DNA of 36,144 nucleotides, from the NCBI GenBank assembly GCA_934277615.1, contig CAKQUV010000009.1:1-36144 (forward strand). Reading direction: 5' to 3'. Of this stretch, positions 24,896 to 33,492 are shown piece by piece. A model generated the notes under the pieces. It saw only the letters and a program-made list of their open reading frames with translations. It was not told where the DNA came from and did not search any database. Numbering within the stretch: the stretch's first letter is position 1; the number at the start of each line of letters is the position of its first letter. The position numbers and the translations under genes were made by a program. This DNA comes from an uncultured Clostridia bacterium (GTDB lineage: Bacteria > Bacillota > Clostridia > Christensenellales > CAG-917).

Positions 24896-24902
24896 GACGA
24901 CG

Positions 24903-27713
24903 TTATTCGCTAAATAGGACGTTTTTTAAAAATTGACCGGTGTAGGAGCGAGGAACTAACGCCACTTCTTCGGGGGTTCCTTGGGCGACGATAGTACCAC
25001 CTTTATCCCCTCCGTCAGGTCCGAGGTCGACGATGTAGTCGGCAACTTTGACGACATCGAGATTGTGCTCGATGACTACGACTGTGTTGCCTTGTTCGAC
25101 AAGGCGGTCTAAAATCGTTACAAGTTTCGCAACGTCGTGGGTGTGAAGACCTGTGGTCGGCTCATCGAGAATATAGACGGTTTTTCCGGTGGAGCGACGA
25201 GAAAGCTCGGTTGCCAGTTTGACGCGTTGCGCCTCACCGCCGCTAAGCGTGGTTGAGGACTGTCCGAGCTTGACGTAACCAAGACCGACGTCGTTGAGAG
25301 TCTTGATTTTGTTGCGGATTTTGGGTATGTTGGCAAAGAATTCCGTTGCCTCTTCGATTGTCATATCCAAAACGTCGCTTATGCTCTTGCCTTTATACTT
25401 CACTTCCAGAGTTTCGCGGTTGTATCTTGCGCCTTTGCACACTTCGCAAGGCACGTATATATCCGGCAGGAAGTGCATTTCGATTTTTATAATGCCGTCG
25501 CCGCCGCAATGTTCGCACCTTCCTCCGCCGACGTTGAAGGAAAATCTGCCTGCAGTGTAGCCTCTTGCCTTTGCGTCGGGAAGCGACGCAAACAGTTCTC
25601 TTATATCGCCGAATACGCCGGTATACGTCGCAGGATTGGAGCGAGGCGTGCGCCCGATGGGGCTTTGGTCTATGCAGATGACCTTATCCACGTTTTCTAT
25701 GCCGTCGATGCCGTCGCAGTTGCCGGTGGTAACGTTGGAGCGCATAAGCTCGTTTGACAAAACGGGGTAAAGCACTTCGTTGACAAGCGATGATTTGCCA
25801 CTGCCGGACACGCCCGTAATGCAGGTAAACGCGCCGAGCGGAATATCCACGTCTATGTTTTTGAGGTTGTTTTGGCGCGCGTTTTTGATATGCAGATAGT
25901 TGCCGTTGCCTTTGCGACGAGCGATAGGCACGGGTATGGACAATTCTCCGCTTAGGTATTTGCCCGTAATACTGCCCTTGCTCGCTATGATATCGTCAAC
26001 CGAACCGCAAGCAACCACTTTTCCTCCGTGAATACCCGCGCCTACGCCGATATCCACGATATAGTCCGCGCTGCGGATAGTTTCCTCGTCGTGTTCCACA
26101 ACAATAAGCGTATTGCCCAAATCGCGCAAATTTTTGAGGGATTGGAGCAATCTTTGGTTGTCCTTTTGGTGCAAACCTATGCTCGGTTCGTCAAGGATAT
26201 AAAGCACGCCCGTAAGTCCGCTGCCTATCTGCGTTGCAAGCCTTATGCGTTGCGACTCGCCGCCGCTCAAAGTCGTTGCCGAGCGAGAAAGCGTGAGATA
26301 ATCGAGACCGACGTTTATCAAAAATTCAAGCCTTGCGCAAATCTCTTTTATAATTCTGTCCGCAATGAGATGTTGCGTGGGCGTGAGGCTTATTTTTGCC
26401 ATAAAGTCTTTGAGCGCGGACACGGACATTTCGGTAAGGTCGTAAATGTTCTTGCCGTTTATCGTAACCGCCAACGCCTCGGGCTTGAGCCTCTTGCCGC
26501 CGCACTTGGAGCAAGGCACTTCTTTCATATATTTTGCGATTTCGTTTTTGACCATCTCGCTGTCCGTATCGTTGTATCGGCGCATGAGATTGTTTGCCAC
26601 GCCCTCGAAACTTGCGTGATAGAAACCGCTGAACGTGCGCGAATTGTATTCCATAGGAATACGGTCGCCGTCGTTTCCGTAAAAGATGATGTTGAGTATG
26701 TTTTTGGGCAAATTCTTAATCGGCGTATCCAATGAAAAACCATACGCGTCTGCAAGCGCCTTAAACTGCATTGCGGACATATGTCCCGCGTCCCAACCGC
26801 TCACTTTGATTGCGCCTTGTCGCAAGGATTTGTTCCAGTCCGTAACAAGCAGATTTGTGTCTATTTCGTTGCGAAAACCTAGACCGCCGCACTCGGGGCA
26901 TGCTCCGTACGGATTGTTGAACGAGAAAAGTCTGGGCGAAAGTTCCTCAAAGCTCAGCTCGCAATCGGGGCAGGCGTACTTTGTGGAATAAAGCACCTCT
27001 TCACCGTCAAAATCGGCAATGACAAGCCCTTCGGACAGTTTTATCGCCGTTTCGATAGCGTCGGAAATGCGGCGCTCGGCACCGTCTTTGACGACTATTC
27101 TGTCCACAACCACGCTTATGGTATGCTTGATGTTTTTATCAAGCGTGATTTCTTCATCCAGCGTATAATTGCTTCCGTCCACTCTCACACGCACGTAGCC
27201 TGCACGTTTAAGTTGTTCAAGCTCCTTGCGGTATTCGCCCTTTCTGCCTCTCACGATAGGAGCGAGAAGTTGCAGCTTTGCTCCCTCTCTTTCCATAATC
27301 TTGTCGCAGATTTGGTCAACCGTCTGACGCTCTATCTCTCGTCCGCACTTCGGACAATGCGGAGTGCCGACTCTTGCGTACAAGAGCCTAAGATAATCGT
27401 ATATTTCCGTAACCGTTCCCACAGTGGAACGCGGATTGTGCGACGTGGTTTTCTGGTCAATCGACACTGCAGGGGAAAGCCCCTCTATATAGTCCACGTC
27501 CGGTTTTTGCATCTGTCCCAAAAATATTCTCGCATAACTCGACAAACTCTCGACGTAACGCCTTTGCCCCTCGGCAAAAATGGTATCGAAAGCAAGCGAA
27601 GATTTGCCGCTGCCGCTAAGCCCCGTAAACACCACAAGCTTGTCGCGCGGAATTTCCAAATCGATGTTTTTGAGATTGTTTTCTCTTGCGCCTTTTACGT
27701 AAATTTTGTCCAT
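24903..27713 (-). CDS. uvrA: Excinuclease ABC subunit A
   Basis: 936 residues from ATG 27713; an upstream in-frame TTG at 27731 would add six residues. UvrA finds bulky DNA lesions as a dimer and loads UvrB in nucleotide excision repair. Two ABC ATPase modules are intact: Walker A GLSGSGKSS (31-39) and GVSGSGKSS in the second half, with signatures LSGGESQR and LSGGEAQR. Zinc-binding cysteines appear as HCPKCG, CPDC/CPECGG and CEHCGG/CEVCKG. The ribosome site is weak, and the gene starts 28 bp after the uvrB stop, so translation probably depends on uvrB. Its last 30 bp are duplicated at 24541. Confidence 0.97.
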   Translation of the reverse strand: MDKIYVKGARENNLKNIDLEIPRDKLVVFTGLSGSGKSSLAFDTIFAEGQRRYVESLSSYARIFLGQMQKPDVDYIEGLSPAVSIDQKTTSHNPRSTVGTVTEIYDYLRLLYARVGTPHCPKCGREIERQTVDQICDKIMEREGAKLQLLAPIVRGRKGEYRKELEQLKRAGYVRVRVDGSNYTLDEEITLDKNIKHTISVVVDRIVVKDGAERRISDAIETAIKLSEGLVIADFDGEEVLYSTKYACPDCELSFEELSPRLFSFNNPYGACPECGGLGFRNEIDTNLLVTDWNKSLRQGAIKVSGWDAGHMSAMQFKALADAYGFSLDTPIKNLPKNILNIIFYGNDGDRIPMEYNSRTFSGFYHASFEGVANNLMRRYNDTDSEMVKNEIAKYMKEVPCSKCGGKRLKPEALAVTINGKNIYDLTEMSVSALKDFMAKISLTPTQHLIADRIIKEICARLEFLINVGLDYLTLSRSATTLSGGESQRIRLATQIGSGLTGVLYILDEPSIGLHQKDNQRLLQSLKNLRDLGNTLIVVEHDEETIRSADYIVDIGVGAGIHGGKVVACGSVDDIIASKGSITGKYLSGELSIPVPIARRKGNGNYLHIKNARQNNLKNIDVDIPLGAFTCITGVSGSGKSSLVNEVLYPVLSNELMRSNVTTGNCDGIDGIENVDKVICIDQSPIGRTPRSNPATYTGVFGDIRELFASLPDAKARGYTAGRFSFNVGGGRCEHCGGDGIIKIEMHFLPDIYVPCEVCKGARYNRETLEVKYKGKSISDVLDMTIEEATEFFANIPKIRNKIKTLNDVGLGYVKLGQSSTTLSGGEAQRVKLATELSRRSTGKTVYILDEPTTGLHTHDVAKLVTILDRLVEQGNTVVVIEHNLDVVKVADYIVDLGPDGGDKGGTIVAQGTPEEVALVPRSYTGQFLKNVLFSE

Positions 27714-27741
27714 AATATCTATCTTTTGCAATCGAGTGTTT

Positions 27742-29697
27742 TTAACTCAATTTTTTTATTTGTTTTTTCAGTTCGTTCAGCTCGTCTCGTATGAGAATCG
27801 CTTTCTCGAAGTCCAGTTGCGCAGCGGCAGTTTGCATAAGTCCTTTTAGGCGTTCAACTTCACGAGAAAGGTCTTTAACGCTCAATTTCTCGTTATGAAC
27901 TGCCTTTTTGGTTATTTCAAGCGAATTTTTGATTGCGCTTACAACCGTCTTGGGCACTATGCCGTGCGCCTTGTTGTACTCGTCTTGAATCTTGCGGCGT
28001 CGCATGGTTTCGTCATACGCTTTTTGCATGCTCTGAGTCATTGTATCGGCGTACATAACCACTCTGCCCTTGTCGTTTCTGGCGGCTCTGCCTATGGTCT
28101 GAATAAGCGCGCTTTCGCTTCTCAAAAAGCCTTCTTTGTCTGCGTCGAGTATTGCAACCAACTGTACCTCCGGGAGGTCCAGACCTTCTCTCAAAAGATT
28201 GATGCCGACAAGCACGTCAAACTCGCCTTCACGCAAGCCTTTGACTATGTCGATACGCTCCAAAGTGTCTATGTCCGAGTGCATATAGCGCACTTTGACG
28301 CCCACCTCTTTGAGATAGTCGGTTAGATTCTCCGCCATCTTCTTTGTGAGTGTTGTAACAAGCACTCTTCCGCCGTCTTTTACAACGTTGTTTATTTCGC
28401 CGATAAGGTCGTCTATTTGTCCTTGAATGGGCTTGATTTCAATCTCCGGATCCAAAAGCCCCGTCGGTCTTATAATCTGCTCCGCAACAAGGTCCGCACG
28501 GTCCAGTTCGTACTGAGCAGGCGTTGCGGACATGCACACCAGCTGGCGAAGTCTTGCGTCAAATTCCTCAAACCTGAGCGGTCTGTTGTCGTATGCGCTG
28601 GGCAAGCGGAAGCCGTATTCCACAAGATTGTCCTTTCTCGCCCTGTCGCCGTTGTACATGGCGCGGATTTGCGGAATGGTCATATGGCTTTCGTCTATAA
28701 ACGTGATAAAGTCCTTGCCGAAGAAGTCAAGCAGCGTATACGGAGCTTGCCCGGGTTGTCTGCCGTCAAAGTAGCGCGAATAGTTTTCTATGCCGCTGCA
28801 ATATCCAACCTCTCTTATCATCTCGACGTCGTAGTTGACTCTCTCGTCAATGCGCTGCGCCTCGATAAGCTTTCCTCTTTCCTCAAAATATTTGACTCGC
28901 TCGGCTTTATCGGCGAGAATTCTCTTCAATATCGCCTCTTTGTCGCCGCTTATGACGTATTGAGTGGCAGGGAAAATCAGAGTGTGTTTGAGTTCGTTGA
29001 CAACCTTTGATGTAAGTCCGTCAATCTCGCAAATACGCTCGATCGTATCGCCGAACATTTCCACTCGCACCGCAATTTCCGAGCTCGTGGACGGAAAAAT
29101 GTCTATCGTATCCCCTCTCATTCTGAAAGTGGAACGTGAAAAGTCCACGTCGGCGCGCTTGTATTGAATATCCACAAGTCGGCGCGCAAGTTCGTCGCGG
29201 TCAATCTCGTCGCCCTCGCGCAATGATATTGCGTTCTCAAAGTAGTCTGTCGGCGCGCCCAAGCCGTATATGCAGGACACGCTCGCCACAACTATTGTAT
29301 CTTCCCTCTCGCACAGCGACGCCGTAGCGGAGTTGCGCAATTTGTCTATCTCTTCATTGACCTGCAAGTCTTTTTCTATATACGTGTCCGTGCGCGGAAT
29401 ATACGCCTCGGGCTGATAGTAGTCATAGTAAGAAACAAAAAACTCAACTCTGTTTTTTGGGAAAAACTCGCGCAATTCGTTGCAAAGTTGCGCCGCCAGA
29501 GTTTTGTTATGAGCAATGACGAGCGTCGGTTTTTGCATACGCTCGATAATATTCGCCATAGTAAAAGTTTTGCCGGAGCCCGTAACGCCCAACAAAACCT
29601 CGGTGTTAAATCCGTCCTTCAATCCCTCGACGATTTTTTCTATCGCCTGCGGCTGATCCCCGGTCGGTTTATAATTGCTGACAAGTTCAAATTTCAT
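27742..29697 (-). CDS. uvrB: Excinuclease ABC subunit B
   Basis: 651 residues, standard length. UvrB is the helicase-like damage verifier that binds UvrA, then UvrC. Motifs: Walker A GVTGSGKTFTMA near 37-48, the beta-hairpin region YYDYYQPEAYIP, the DExH box FIDESHMT, helicase motif VI QTIGRAARN, and a C-terminal UVR domain (AAAQLDFEKAILIRDELNEL) that contacts UvrC. ATG 29697 opens the standard MKFELVSNYKPTGDQPQAI. I saw no LexA/DinR box (GAAC-N4-GTTC) upstream. uvrA follows. No uvrC is in the window. Confidence 0.97.
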   Translation of the reverse strand: MKFELVSNYKPTGDQPQAIEKIVEGLKDGFNTEVLLGVTGSGKTFTMANIIERMQKPTLVIAHNKTLAAQLCNELREFFPKNRVEFFVSYYDYYQPEAYIPRTDTYIEKDLQVNEEIDKLRNSATASLCEREDTIVVASVSCIYGLGAPTDYFENAISLREGDEIDRDELARRLVDIQYKRADVDFSRSTFRMRGDTIDIFPSTSSEIAVRVEMFGDTIERICEIDGLTSKVVNELKHTLIFPATQYVISGDKEAILKRILADKAERVKYFEERGKLIEAQRIDERVNYDVEMIREVGYCSGIENYSRYFDGRQPGQAPYTLLDFFGKDFITFIDESHMTIPQIRAMYNGDRARKDNLVEYGFRLPSAYDNRPLRFEEFDARLRQLVCMSATPAQYELDRADLVAEQIIRPTGLLDPEIEIKPIQGQIDDLIGEINNVVKDGGRVLVTTLTKKMAENLTDYLKEVGVKVRYMHSDIDTLERIDIVKGLREGEFDVLVGINLLREGLDLPEVQLVAILDADKEGFLRSESALIQTIGRAARNDKGRVVMYADTMTQSMQKAYDETMRRRKIQDEYNKAHGIVPKTVVSAIKNSLEITKKAVHNEKLSVKDLSREVERLKGLMQTAAAQLDFEKAILIRDELNELKKQIKKLS

Positions 29698-29823
29698 TAT
29701 CCAAATATCTCAATCCAAATTCTCTCTTTCGCTGCTCTTTTCAAACGCCGTCATTCTCAAACAAAGCATTGTTTCCTCAAAAACTCCACTGTTTATTGCA
29801 AAGCAACGCAATTGCCACAAACA

Positions 29824-29879
29824 GCGCATATTGTCTTAACAGCGTATATTACCGAAAGCAGCACATATTGCCGAAAGCA
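29824..29879. repeat. Short degenerate direct repeats upstream of uvrB
   Basis: Two 19-bp units, GCGTATATTACCGAAAGCA (29842-29860) and GCACATATTGCCGAAAGCA (29861-29879), differ at three positions. An 18-bp diverged relative precedes them at 29824-29841. They lie between the uvrB start and the winged-helix gene's terminator, about 130-180 bp ahead of uvrB. Confidence 0.5.
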
Positions 29880-29898
29880 ACGCGCCGTTTTCTCAAAG

Positions 29899-29916
29899 CC
29901 CCACTGTTTAGTGGGG
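29899..29916 (-). terminator. Weak terminator of the downstream winged-helix/TM gene
   Basis: CCCCACT (29899-29905) pairs with AGTGGGG (29910-29916) around a 4-nt loop, 9 bp after the stop at 29926. On the minus strand only CTTTGAGAAAA follows, so termination may be partial. Confidence 0.5.
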
Positions 29917-29925
29917 AAATTACGC

Positions 29926-30336
29926 TTATTGCCCCATGAGTTTTGCCACCAGCATTCTTATGCCGACGCCGATGAGAGCGGTTACGACGCTGAGTCCCAA
30001 AGTGAGCAAAATTTTGAAAGTCAGGTTGCTTTTGAACGCTCTTTCCACTCTTGCGAATTGCAAGCCTTTCTTTTGCATGTTTATGCAATACACAAGCTCG
30101 CCTTTTTTGTCGGAACGCGTAATGTCGAAATAATCGTCTATCTCGAGATTGCGGAGCGTGGTGTCCAACTCGTCCTCTTCAAAATCCAAATCAAGCGGAA
30201 TTTTTTCAAAAATGTCAATGGGAGTAAGGAGGCAAGACCCGTTCTGTTTTTCCGCCTCTTGATAGATGACTCTCATCACCGCTTTCTCTTTTTTGGTGAG
30301 CACGTGTTGTCGCTCAACCTGCATGTTTACGCCCAT
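29926..30336 (-). CDS. Small winged-helix-like protein with a C-terminal membrane anchor (copy 1)
   Basis: 136 residues from ATG 30336, which has AAGGAT 9 nt upstream; ATG 30366 lacks a site. Residues 14-95 look like a winged helix: helices in KKEKAVMRVIYQEA and EDELDTTLRNLEIDDY, then a wing-like strand pair (FDITRSDKKGELVYCIN). A basic stretch and one membrane helix (about 107-130) end the protein, so the N-terminal part should face the cytoplasm. I recognise no named family. The next gene upstream has the same architecture. It might be a membrane-tethered regulator or a protein-protein adaptor. DNA binding is not established. Confidence 0.65.
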   Translation of the reverse strand: MGVNMQVERQHVLTKKEKAVMRVIYQEAEKQNGSCLLTPIDIFEKIPLDLDFEEDELDTTLRNLEIDDYFDITRSDKKGELVYCINMQKKGLQFARVERAFKSNLTFKILLTLGLSVVTALIGVGIRMLVAKLMGQ

Positions 30337-30552
30337 ATTATTTTTATCCTTATCGCCAAATTGCATTCACGGTGCAAAAGACAAATCCTTATCGATTCAA
30401 AGCATCATCATTGCTCTACCGATACGTTTACGCTCGCAACGCTCTTTTTTCTATGGCGATTCTACTCTTTTATACTTACCGCAGAAAATGCTTTCAAAAC
30501 GCACAATCAACGGTTTTTCGTATTGTTTTATACGTTTTATGTGTCGATTGCG

Positions 30553-30993
30553 TCAAAGTGCAAATTTAATTATAAGCACCGCAATCGCCGCGACAATGGC
30601 GCTTCCTATAAAACTTCCCATAAAAGCCGCAAAGAAAAGTGCGCCTTTGGATACGCCGCTTGCGACTTTCTTTTCTTTCTTTTCGCCGTAGAGTTCACGC
30701 TCTTTGGGCTTGTCCTCTTCTGCCTCGAGAACAAGTTGACCTTGCTGCTTTGTCCTCTCGTCAATGCGCTTGACAACAAGCAAACAGTACTCGTCCGGCG
30801 TAAAGTATTTGACGGAGATATACTCTCTGTCTTTCAGTTCTCTGATGATCGCGGAAAGTTGAATTTTGGACAACGACAAACCCTGCGGAAGTCTTGAGAT
30901 AATTTCGTCTGCCTCCACCACTTTATACACGTCGTCGACCTCTGCGATGCGACGAATGATATCGTAAACGGTTTGACATTCCAAATTGAGCAT
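30553..30993 (-). CDS. Small winged-helix-like protein with a C-terminal membrane anchor (copy 2)
   Basis: 146 residues from ATG 30993 with a strong GGAGG site 8 nt upstream; ATG 31005 overlaps that site. Residues 3-78 have the same pattern as copy 1: a first helix (VYDIIRRIAEV), a second with LSKIQLSAIIRELKDREYIS, and a wing (VKYFTPDEYCLLVV). A charged linker (79-112) follows, rich in Lys and Glu, then one Ala/Ile-rich membrane helix (117-143). It has its own promoter and lies 217 bp upstream of copy 1 on the same strand. The two are probably distant paralogues, based on layout and the LR-x-L-x-x-x-x-Y-type helix. Function unknown. Confidence 0.7.
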   Translation of the reverse strand: MLNLECQTVYDIIRRIAEVDDVYKVVEADEIISRLPQGLSLSKIQLSAIIRELKDREYISVKYFTPDEYCLLVVKRIDERTKQQGQLVLEAEEDKPKERELYGEKKEKKVASGVSKGALFFAAFMGSFIGSAIVAAIAVLIIKFAL

Positions 30994-31018
30994 AATTGCC
31001 TCCATATATCTTCATAAA

Positions 31019-31047
31019 ATATTAGCATAATATTATAGATATATCAA
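31019..31047 (-). promoter_or_regulatory. Promoter of the winged-helix/TM genes
   Basis: Minus strand: TTGATA (31042-31047), 17-nt spacer, TAATAT (31019-31024), 26 bp ahead of ATG 30993. Confidence 0.65.
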
Positions 31048-31245
31048 TGATTTTTTTAAAATTTGCATATCATTTTGCCTCTATATCCTTTCTAAAACAT
31101 CTCGAGATTTTTACTTTTTTGCAGTTTTCTTATTGCACAAATTGCATAATTATTTATATAAATTTGCATTTTTATAAATTTTCCAACGAGCGTTTTTGTC
31201 CGTTTTTCGTTCACTTTTAACGAAAAATACGCCTATTTTGCATAT

Positions 31246-31275
31246 AAAAACACGCAGAAAATGCGTGTTTTTTTT
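31246..31275 (-). terminator. Terminator behind the frameshifted gene, bidirectional
   Basis: AAAAACACGCA (31246-31256) pairs with TGCGTGTTTTT (31262-31272) around GAAAA, with a T-run on both strands. It lies about 20 bp after the stop at 31295. Confidence 0.8.
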
Positions 31276-31294
31276 GACTACAATTATGCTGTTT

Positions 31295-31736
31295 TTATAG
31301 CACGTTTTTGATAAAAATTATGCCGTTTGCGTTAAGCCAATTTTCGACTTGTCTGATTTCATCCGCTTTGGACACGTATTTTTGTCCTTCGCAATACACA
31401 GTTGAAGTGGGCATAATGCAAAAATATTTGTCTTTCAAGCACTCCGCGACTCGCTCGCTGCTCGCTCCCGTAACGCCCATTGCATACGGCATAGTAGTTC
31501 ATAATCGCTATGCAATCGTACGTTCCGCCGGCGCCGTTGTGGAAGTTGCTCTTTCCGCCCAAATCCGTGCGCCAATCTTTGAGATAGTCGACGTACTTGA
31601 GCTGCACCTTAGTCCAGACGTTTTCGCGCTCTTGCTTTGGATAATGAAGTGAAATTCTCTTTTTGATTGCCTTCTCGCACTGCTTTGAATACAGCACGTG
31701 GCAACTTCTGTCAAAAACCAAATCTTTGTTTTTCAT
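31295..31736 (-). pseudogene. Frameshifted gene, possibly related to ATC-hydrolase-family proteins
   Basis: The 5' part reads from ATG 31736 (AGAGGCGGGT upstream): MKNKDLVFDRS and on to GGKSNFHNGAGGTYDCIAIM, after which the frame turns Arg/Ser-rich. The plausible C-terminal part is in another frame (31295 to about 31492: YFCIMPTSTVYCEGQKYVSK to NGIIFIKNVL-stop). The switch falls near 31450-31500, in a run of GAGCGAGCAGCGAGCGAG-type repeats that could slip. GGKSNFHN followed by GGTYDCIA reminds me of the L-2-amino-thiazoline-4-carboxylate hydrolase-like family of clostridia. If so, most of a usual 230-residue-plus protein is missing too. Promoter and terminator are still in place. A sequencing error is the main alternative to a real lesion. 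Confidence 0.5.
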
Positions 31737-31800
31737 ACCCGCCTCTCTATCTTTTCGTCCGAACGCCCTATCGCCTCAAGGCTTTCCTAATTACACCCAT

Positions 31801-31828
31801 ATTATAAAACTACGTCGTGAAGAGCCAA
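31801..31828 (-). promoter_or_regulatory. Promoter of the frameshifted gene
   Basis: Minus strand: TTGGCT (31823-31828), 16-nt spacer, perfect TATAAT (31801-31806), about 65 bp ahead of ATG 31736. Confidence 0.55.
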
Positions 31829-31829
31829 A

Positions 31830-31849
31830 CAGTTAGCGGCAACTAACTG
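31830..31849. promoter_or_regulatory. Palindrome adjoining the -35 of the frameshifted gene
   Basis: CAGTTAG (31830-31836) and CTAACTG (31843-31849) form a perfect 7-bp dyad around CGGCAA, directly upstream of the -35. It could be an operator for a transcription factor; no T-run follows, so a terminator is unlikely. Confidence 0.35.
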
Positions 31850-31877
31850 AAATATTTTTCACATTTTTTATAAAAAT

Positions 31878-31907
31878 AAAAAGTCCTGACAAAAGTCAAG
31901 ACTTTTT
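31878..31907 (-). terminator. Terminator of the flotillin gene
   Basis: AAAAAGTC-c-TGAC (31878-31890) pairs with GTCA-a-GACTTTTT (31895-31907) with one mismatch and a 4-nt loop. On the minus strand TTTTTATTTTTA follows. It is 21 bp beyond the stop at 31929. Confidence 0.8.
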
Positions 31908-31928
31908 ACGTTGTTTAATGCGTTTTGA

Positions 31929-33407
31929 TTATTCCGCTTTATCGTCTGTTGCTTTGGGGGCTGCCGCCGCTTTTCCTGCGATTGCGCCTGCCAAAAGTGC
32001 GCCGAGGTCGATACCCGTGGACTCTTTCATGCCGTCGATAACTTGGTTTGCGCCTTGCATGACGTCCTTGATGAGTTTTGTGGAATTGCCGTCGCCGTAC
32101 ATGACGATTTTGTCCGTTTGCGTGAGGGGCATTGCGGCATTTTTGACAACCTCGGGCAATGCTTGCAAATACATCTCGATGACGGACGCGTCGCCCATCT
32201 TCTTTTGAGCAAGCGCCTTTTTGTCGATTGCGTTTGCCTCTGCCTCGCCCTTTGCCTTGATACCTGCAGCCTCTTGTTCCATTGCGTAACGCTCTGCGTC
32301 AGCCGCGGCTTTTCTTGCTTCCGCCTCTTGCAAAGCCTCGTATTTCTTTGCTTCTGCGGCTTTGATTTGTTCGAATTTTTGAGCCTCTGCAATCTTTTGG
32401 CGACGGATAAGTTCTGCCTCAGCCTCTTTTTCCGTCTTGTAAAGCATTGCGTCCGCTTGCTTTCTGATTTCCGCGTCGAGTTGTCTTTCCTTGATGGAAA
32501 TCTCGCGCTCCGCTATCTCCGCCTCTTTCTCTTTCTTTGCGATGTTTGCGTTTGCGGCGGTGATTTCTATGGTCTTGCGTTGCGTTTCCTGTTGAATGGA
32601 ATACGCCGCGTCTGCCTCTGCGCGCTTGTTGTCCGCTTTGATTTGCATCTCTGCTTTTTGCACGGCGAGTTCGGCGTTTTGCTCTGCAATCTTCTTTTGC
32701 GTTTCAACCTTTACGGCGTTTGCTTCTTCCTCTGCGTGCGAGGTTGCGATTGCGATGTCGCGTTGTGCGTTCGCCTTTGCGATTTGCGCGTTCTTGCGGA
32801 TTTGCTCGACGTTGTCGATACCCATGTTTTCAATCGTGCCTGCGTTGTCCTTGAAGTTCTGAATATTGAAGTTTACTACCTCGATACCGAGTTTTTCCAT
32901 ATCCGGCACGACGTTTTCGGTGATTTTCTTCGCAACGCCCTGGCGGTCTTGCACCATTTCTTTGAGCCCGACGGAGCCGACGATTTCACGCATGTTGCCT
33001 TCGAGAACCTGTGTTACGAGGCTTACGAGTTCCTCTTGATCCATCCCAAGAAGCGCCTCTGCCGCGCGGTCGAGAAGCACGGGATCGGACGAGATTTTGA
33101 TGTTGGCAACGCCGTCGACGTTGACGTTGATAAATTCGTTTGTAGGCACTGCCTCGCTTGTTTTTACGTCCACTTGCATAACTTGCAAAGAGAGTTTATC
33201 CACACGCTCGAAAAACAGAATACGCCAGCCTGCTTTTCCTATAAGAATACGGCGCTTACCCCTGCCCGAGATAATAAACGCGGTGTCGGGCGGCGCTTTC
33301 ATGTATCCTCCGATAAAGAAAATCAACGCCGTTACGACTATCAATGAACATACCACCGCAACGGGAGCAATCCACGCCGCAGACGATGCCAAAGTTAATG
33401 CTATCAT
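31929..33407 (-). CDS. floT: Flotillin-like SPFH-domain membrane scaffold protein
   Basis: 492 residues. Flotillins mark ordered membrane microdomains and form large oligomers. One N-terminal membrane helix (about 12-34) is followed by the SPFH/Band 7 domain (about 36-200; AFIISGRGKRRILIGKAGWR, then VNVDGVANIKI and LEGNMREIVGSV). A long Ala/Glu/Lys coiled coil follows (about 215-420; many EAE and AEA repeats), then a short Gly/Ala-rich tail (GALLAGAIAGKAAAAPK). This order matches FloT (YuaG) of Bacillus. ATG 33407 has GGAGG 7-11 nt upstream. In Bacillus it pairs with an NfeD-type protein; no such gene is next to it here. It is a single-gene unit with promoter and terminator. Confidence 0.9.
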   Translation of the reverse strand: MIALTLASSAAWIAPVAVVCSLIVVTALIFFIGGYMKAPPDTAFIISGRGKRRILIGKAGWRILFFERVDKLSLQVMQVDVKTSEAVPTNEFINVNVDGVANIKISSDPVLLDRAAEALLGMDQEELVSLVTQVLEGNMREIVGSVGLKEMVQDRQGVAKKITENVVPDMEKLGIEVVNFNIQNFKDNAGTIENMGIDNVEQIRKNAQIAKANAQRDIAIATSHAEEEANAVKVETQKKIAEQNAELAVQKAEMQIKADNKRAEADAAYSIQQETQRKTIEITAANANIAKKEKEAEIAEREISIKERQLDAEIRKQADAMLYKTEKEAEAELIRRQKIAEAQKFEQIKAAEAKKYEALQEAEARKAAADAERYAMEQEAAGIKAKGEAEANAIDKKALAQKKMGDASVIEMYLQALPEVVKNAAMPLTQTDKIVMYGDGNSTKLIKDVMQGANQVIDGMKESTGIDLGALLAGAIAGKAAAAPKATDDKAE

Positions 33408-33462
33408 TTTGTTCCTCCTTGTTGTTGCGTTCGCACATTTTGTCGAACGTTTCTTTTAATTT

Positions 33463-33492
33463 ATTATAAGGTATGCCCGGACTTATTGTCAA
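33463..33492 (-). promoter_or_regulatory. Promoter of the flotillin gene
   Basis: Minus strand: consensus TTGACA (33487-33492), 18-nt spacer, perfect TATAAT (33463-33468), about 55 bp ahead of ATG 33407. Confidence 0.8.

Noticed and set aside
27742..29925. LexA/DinR operator ahead of uvrBA
   Set aside because: I looked for GAAC-N4-GTTC-like dyads upstream of uvrB and found none.
29488..30897. 469-codon plus-strand frame crossing uvrB's start and two intergenic gaps
   Set aside because: It runs through clear genes, terminators and promoters of the other strand and has no recognisable protein features.
32043..33347. 434-codon plus-strand frame opposite the flotillin
   Set aside because: Leu/Cys/Phe-rich mirror of the Ala/Glu/Lys coiled coil; no independent support.
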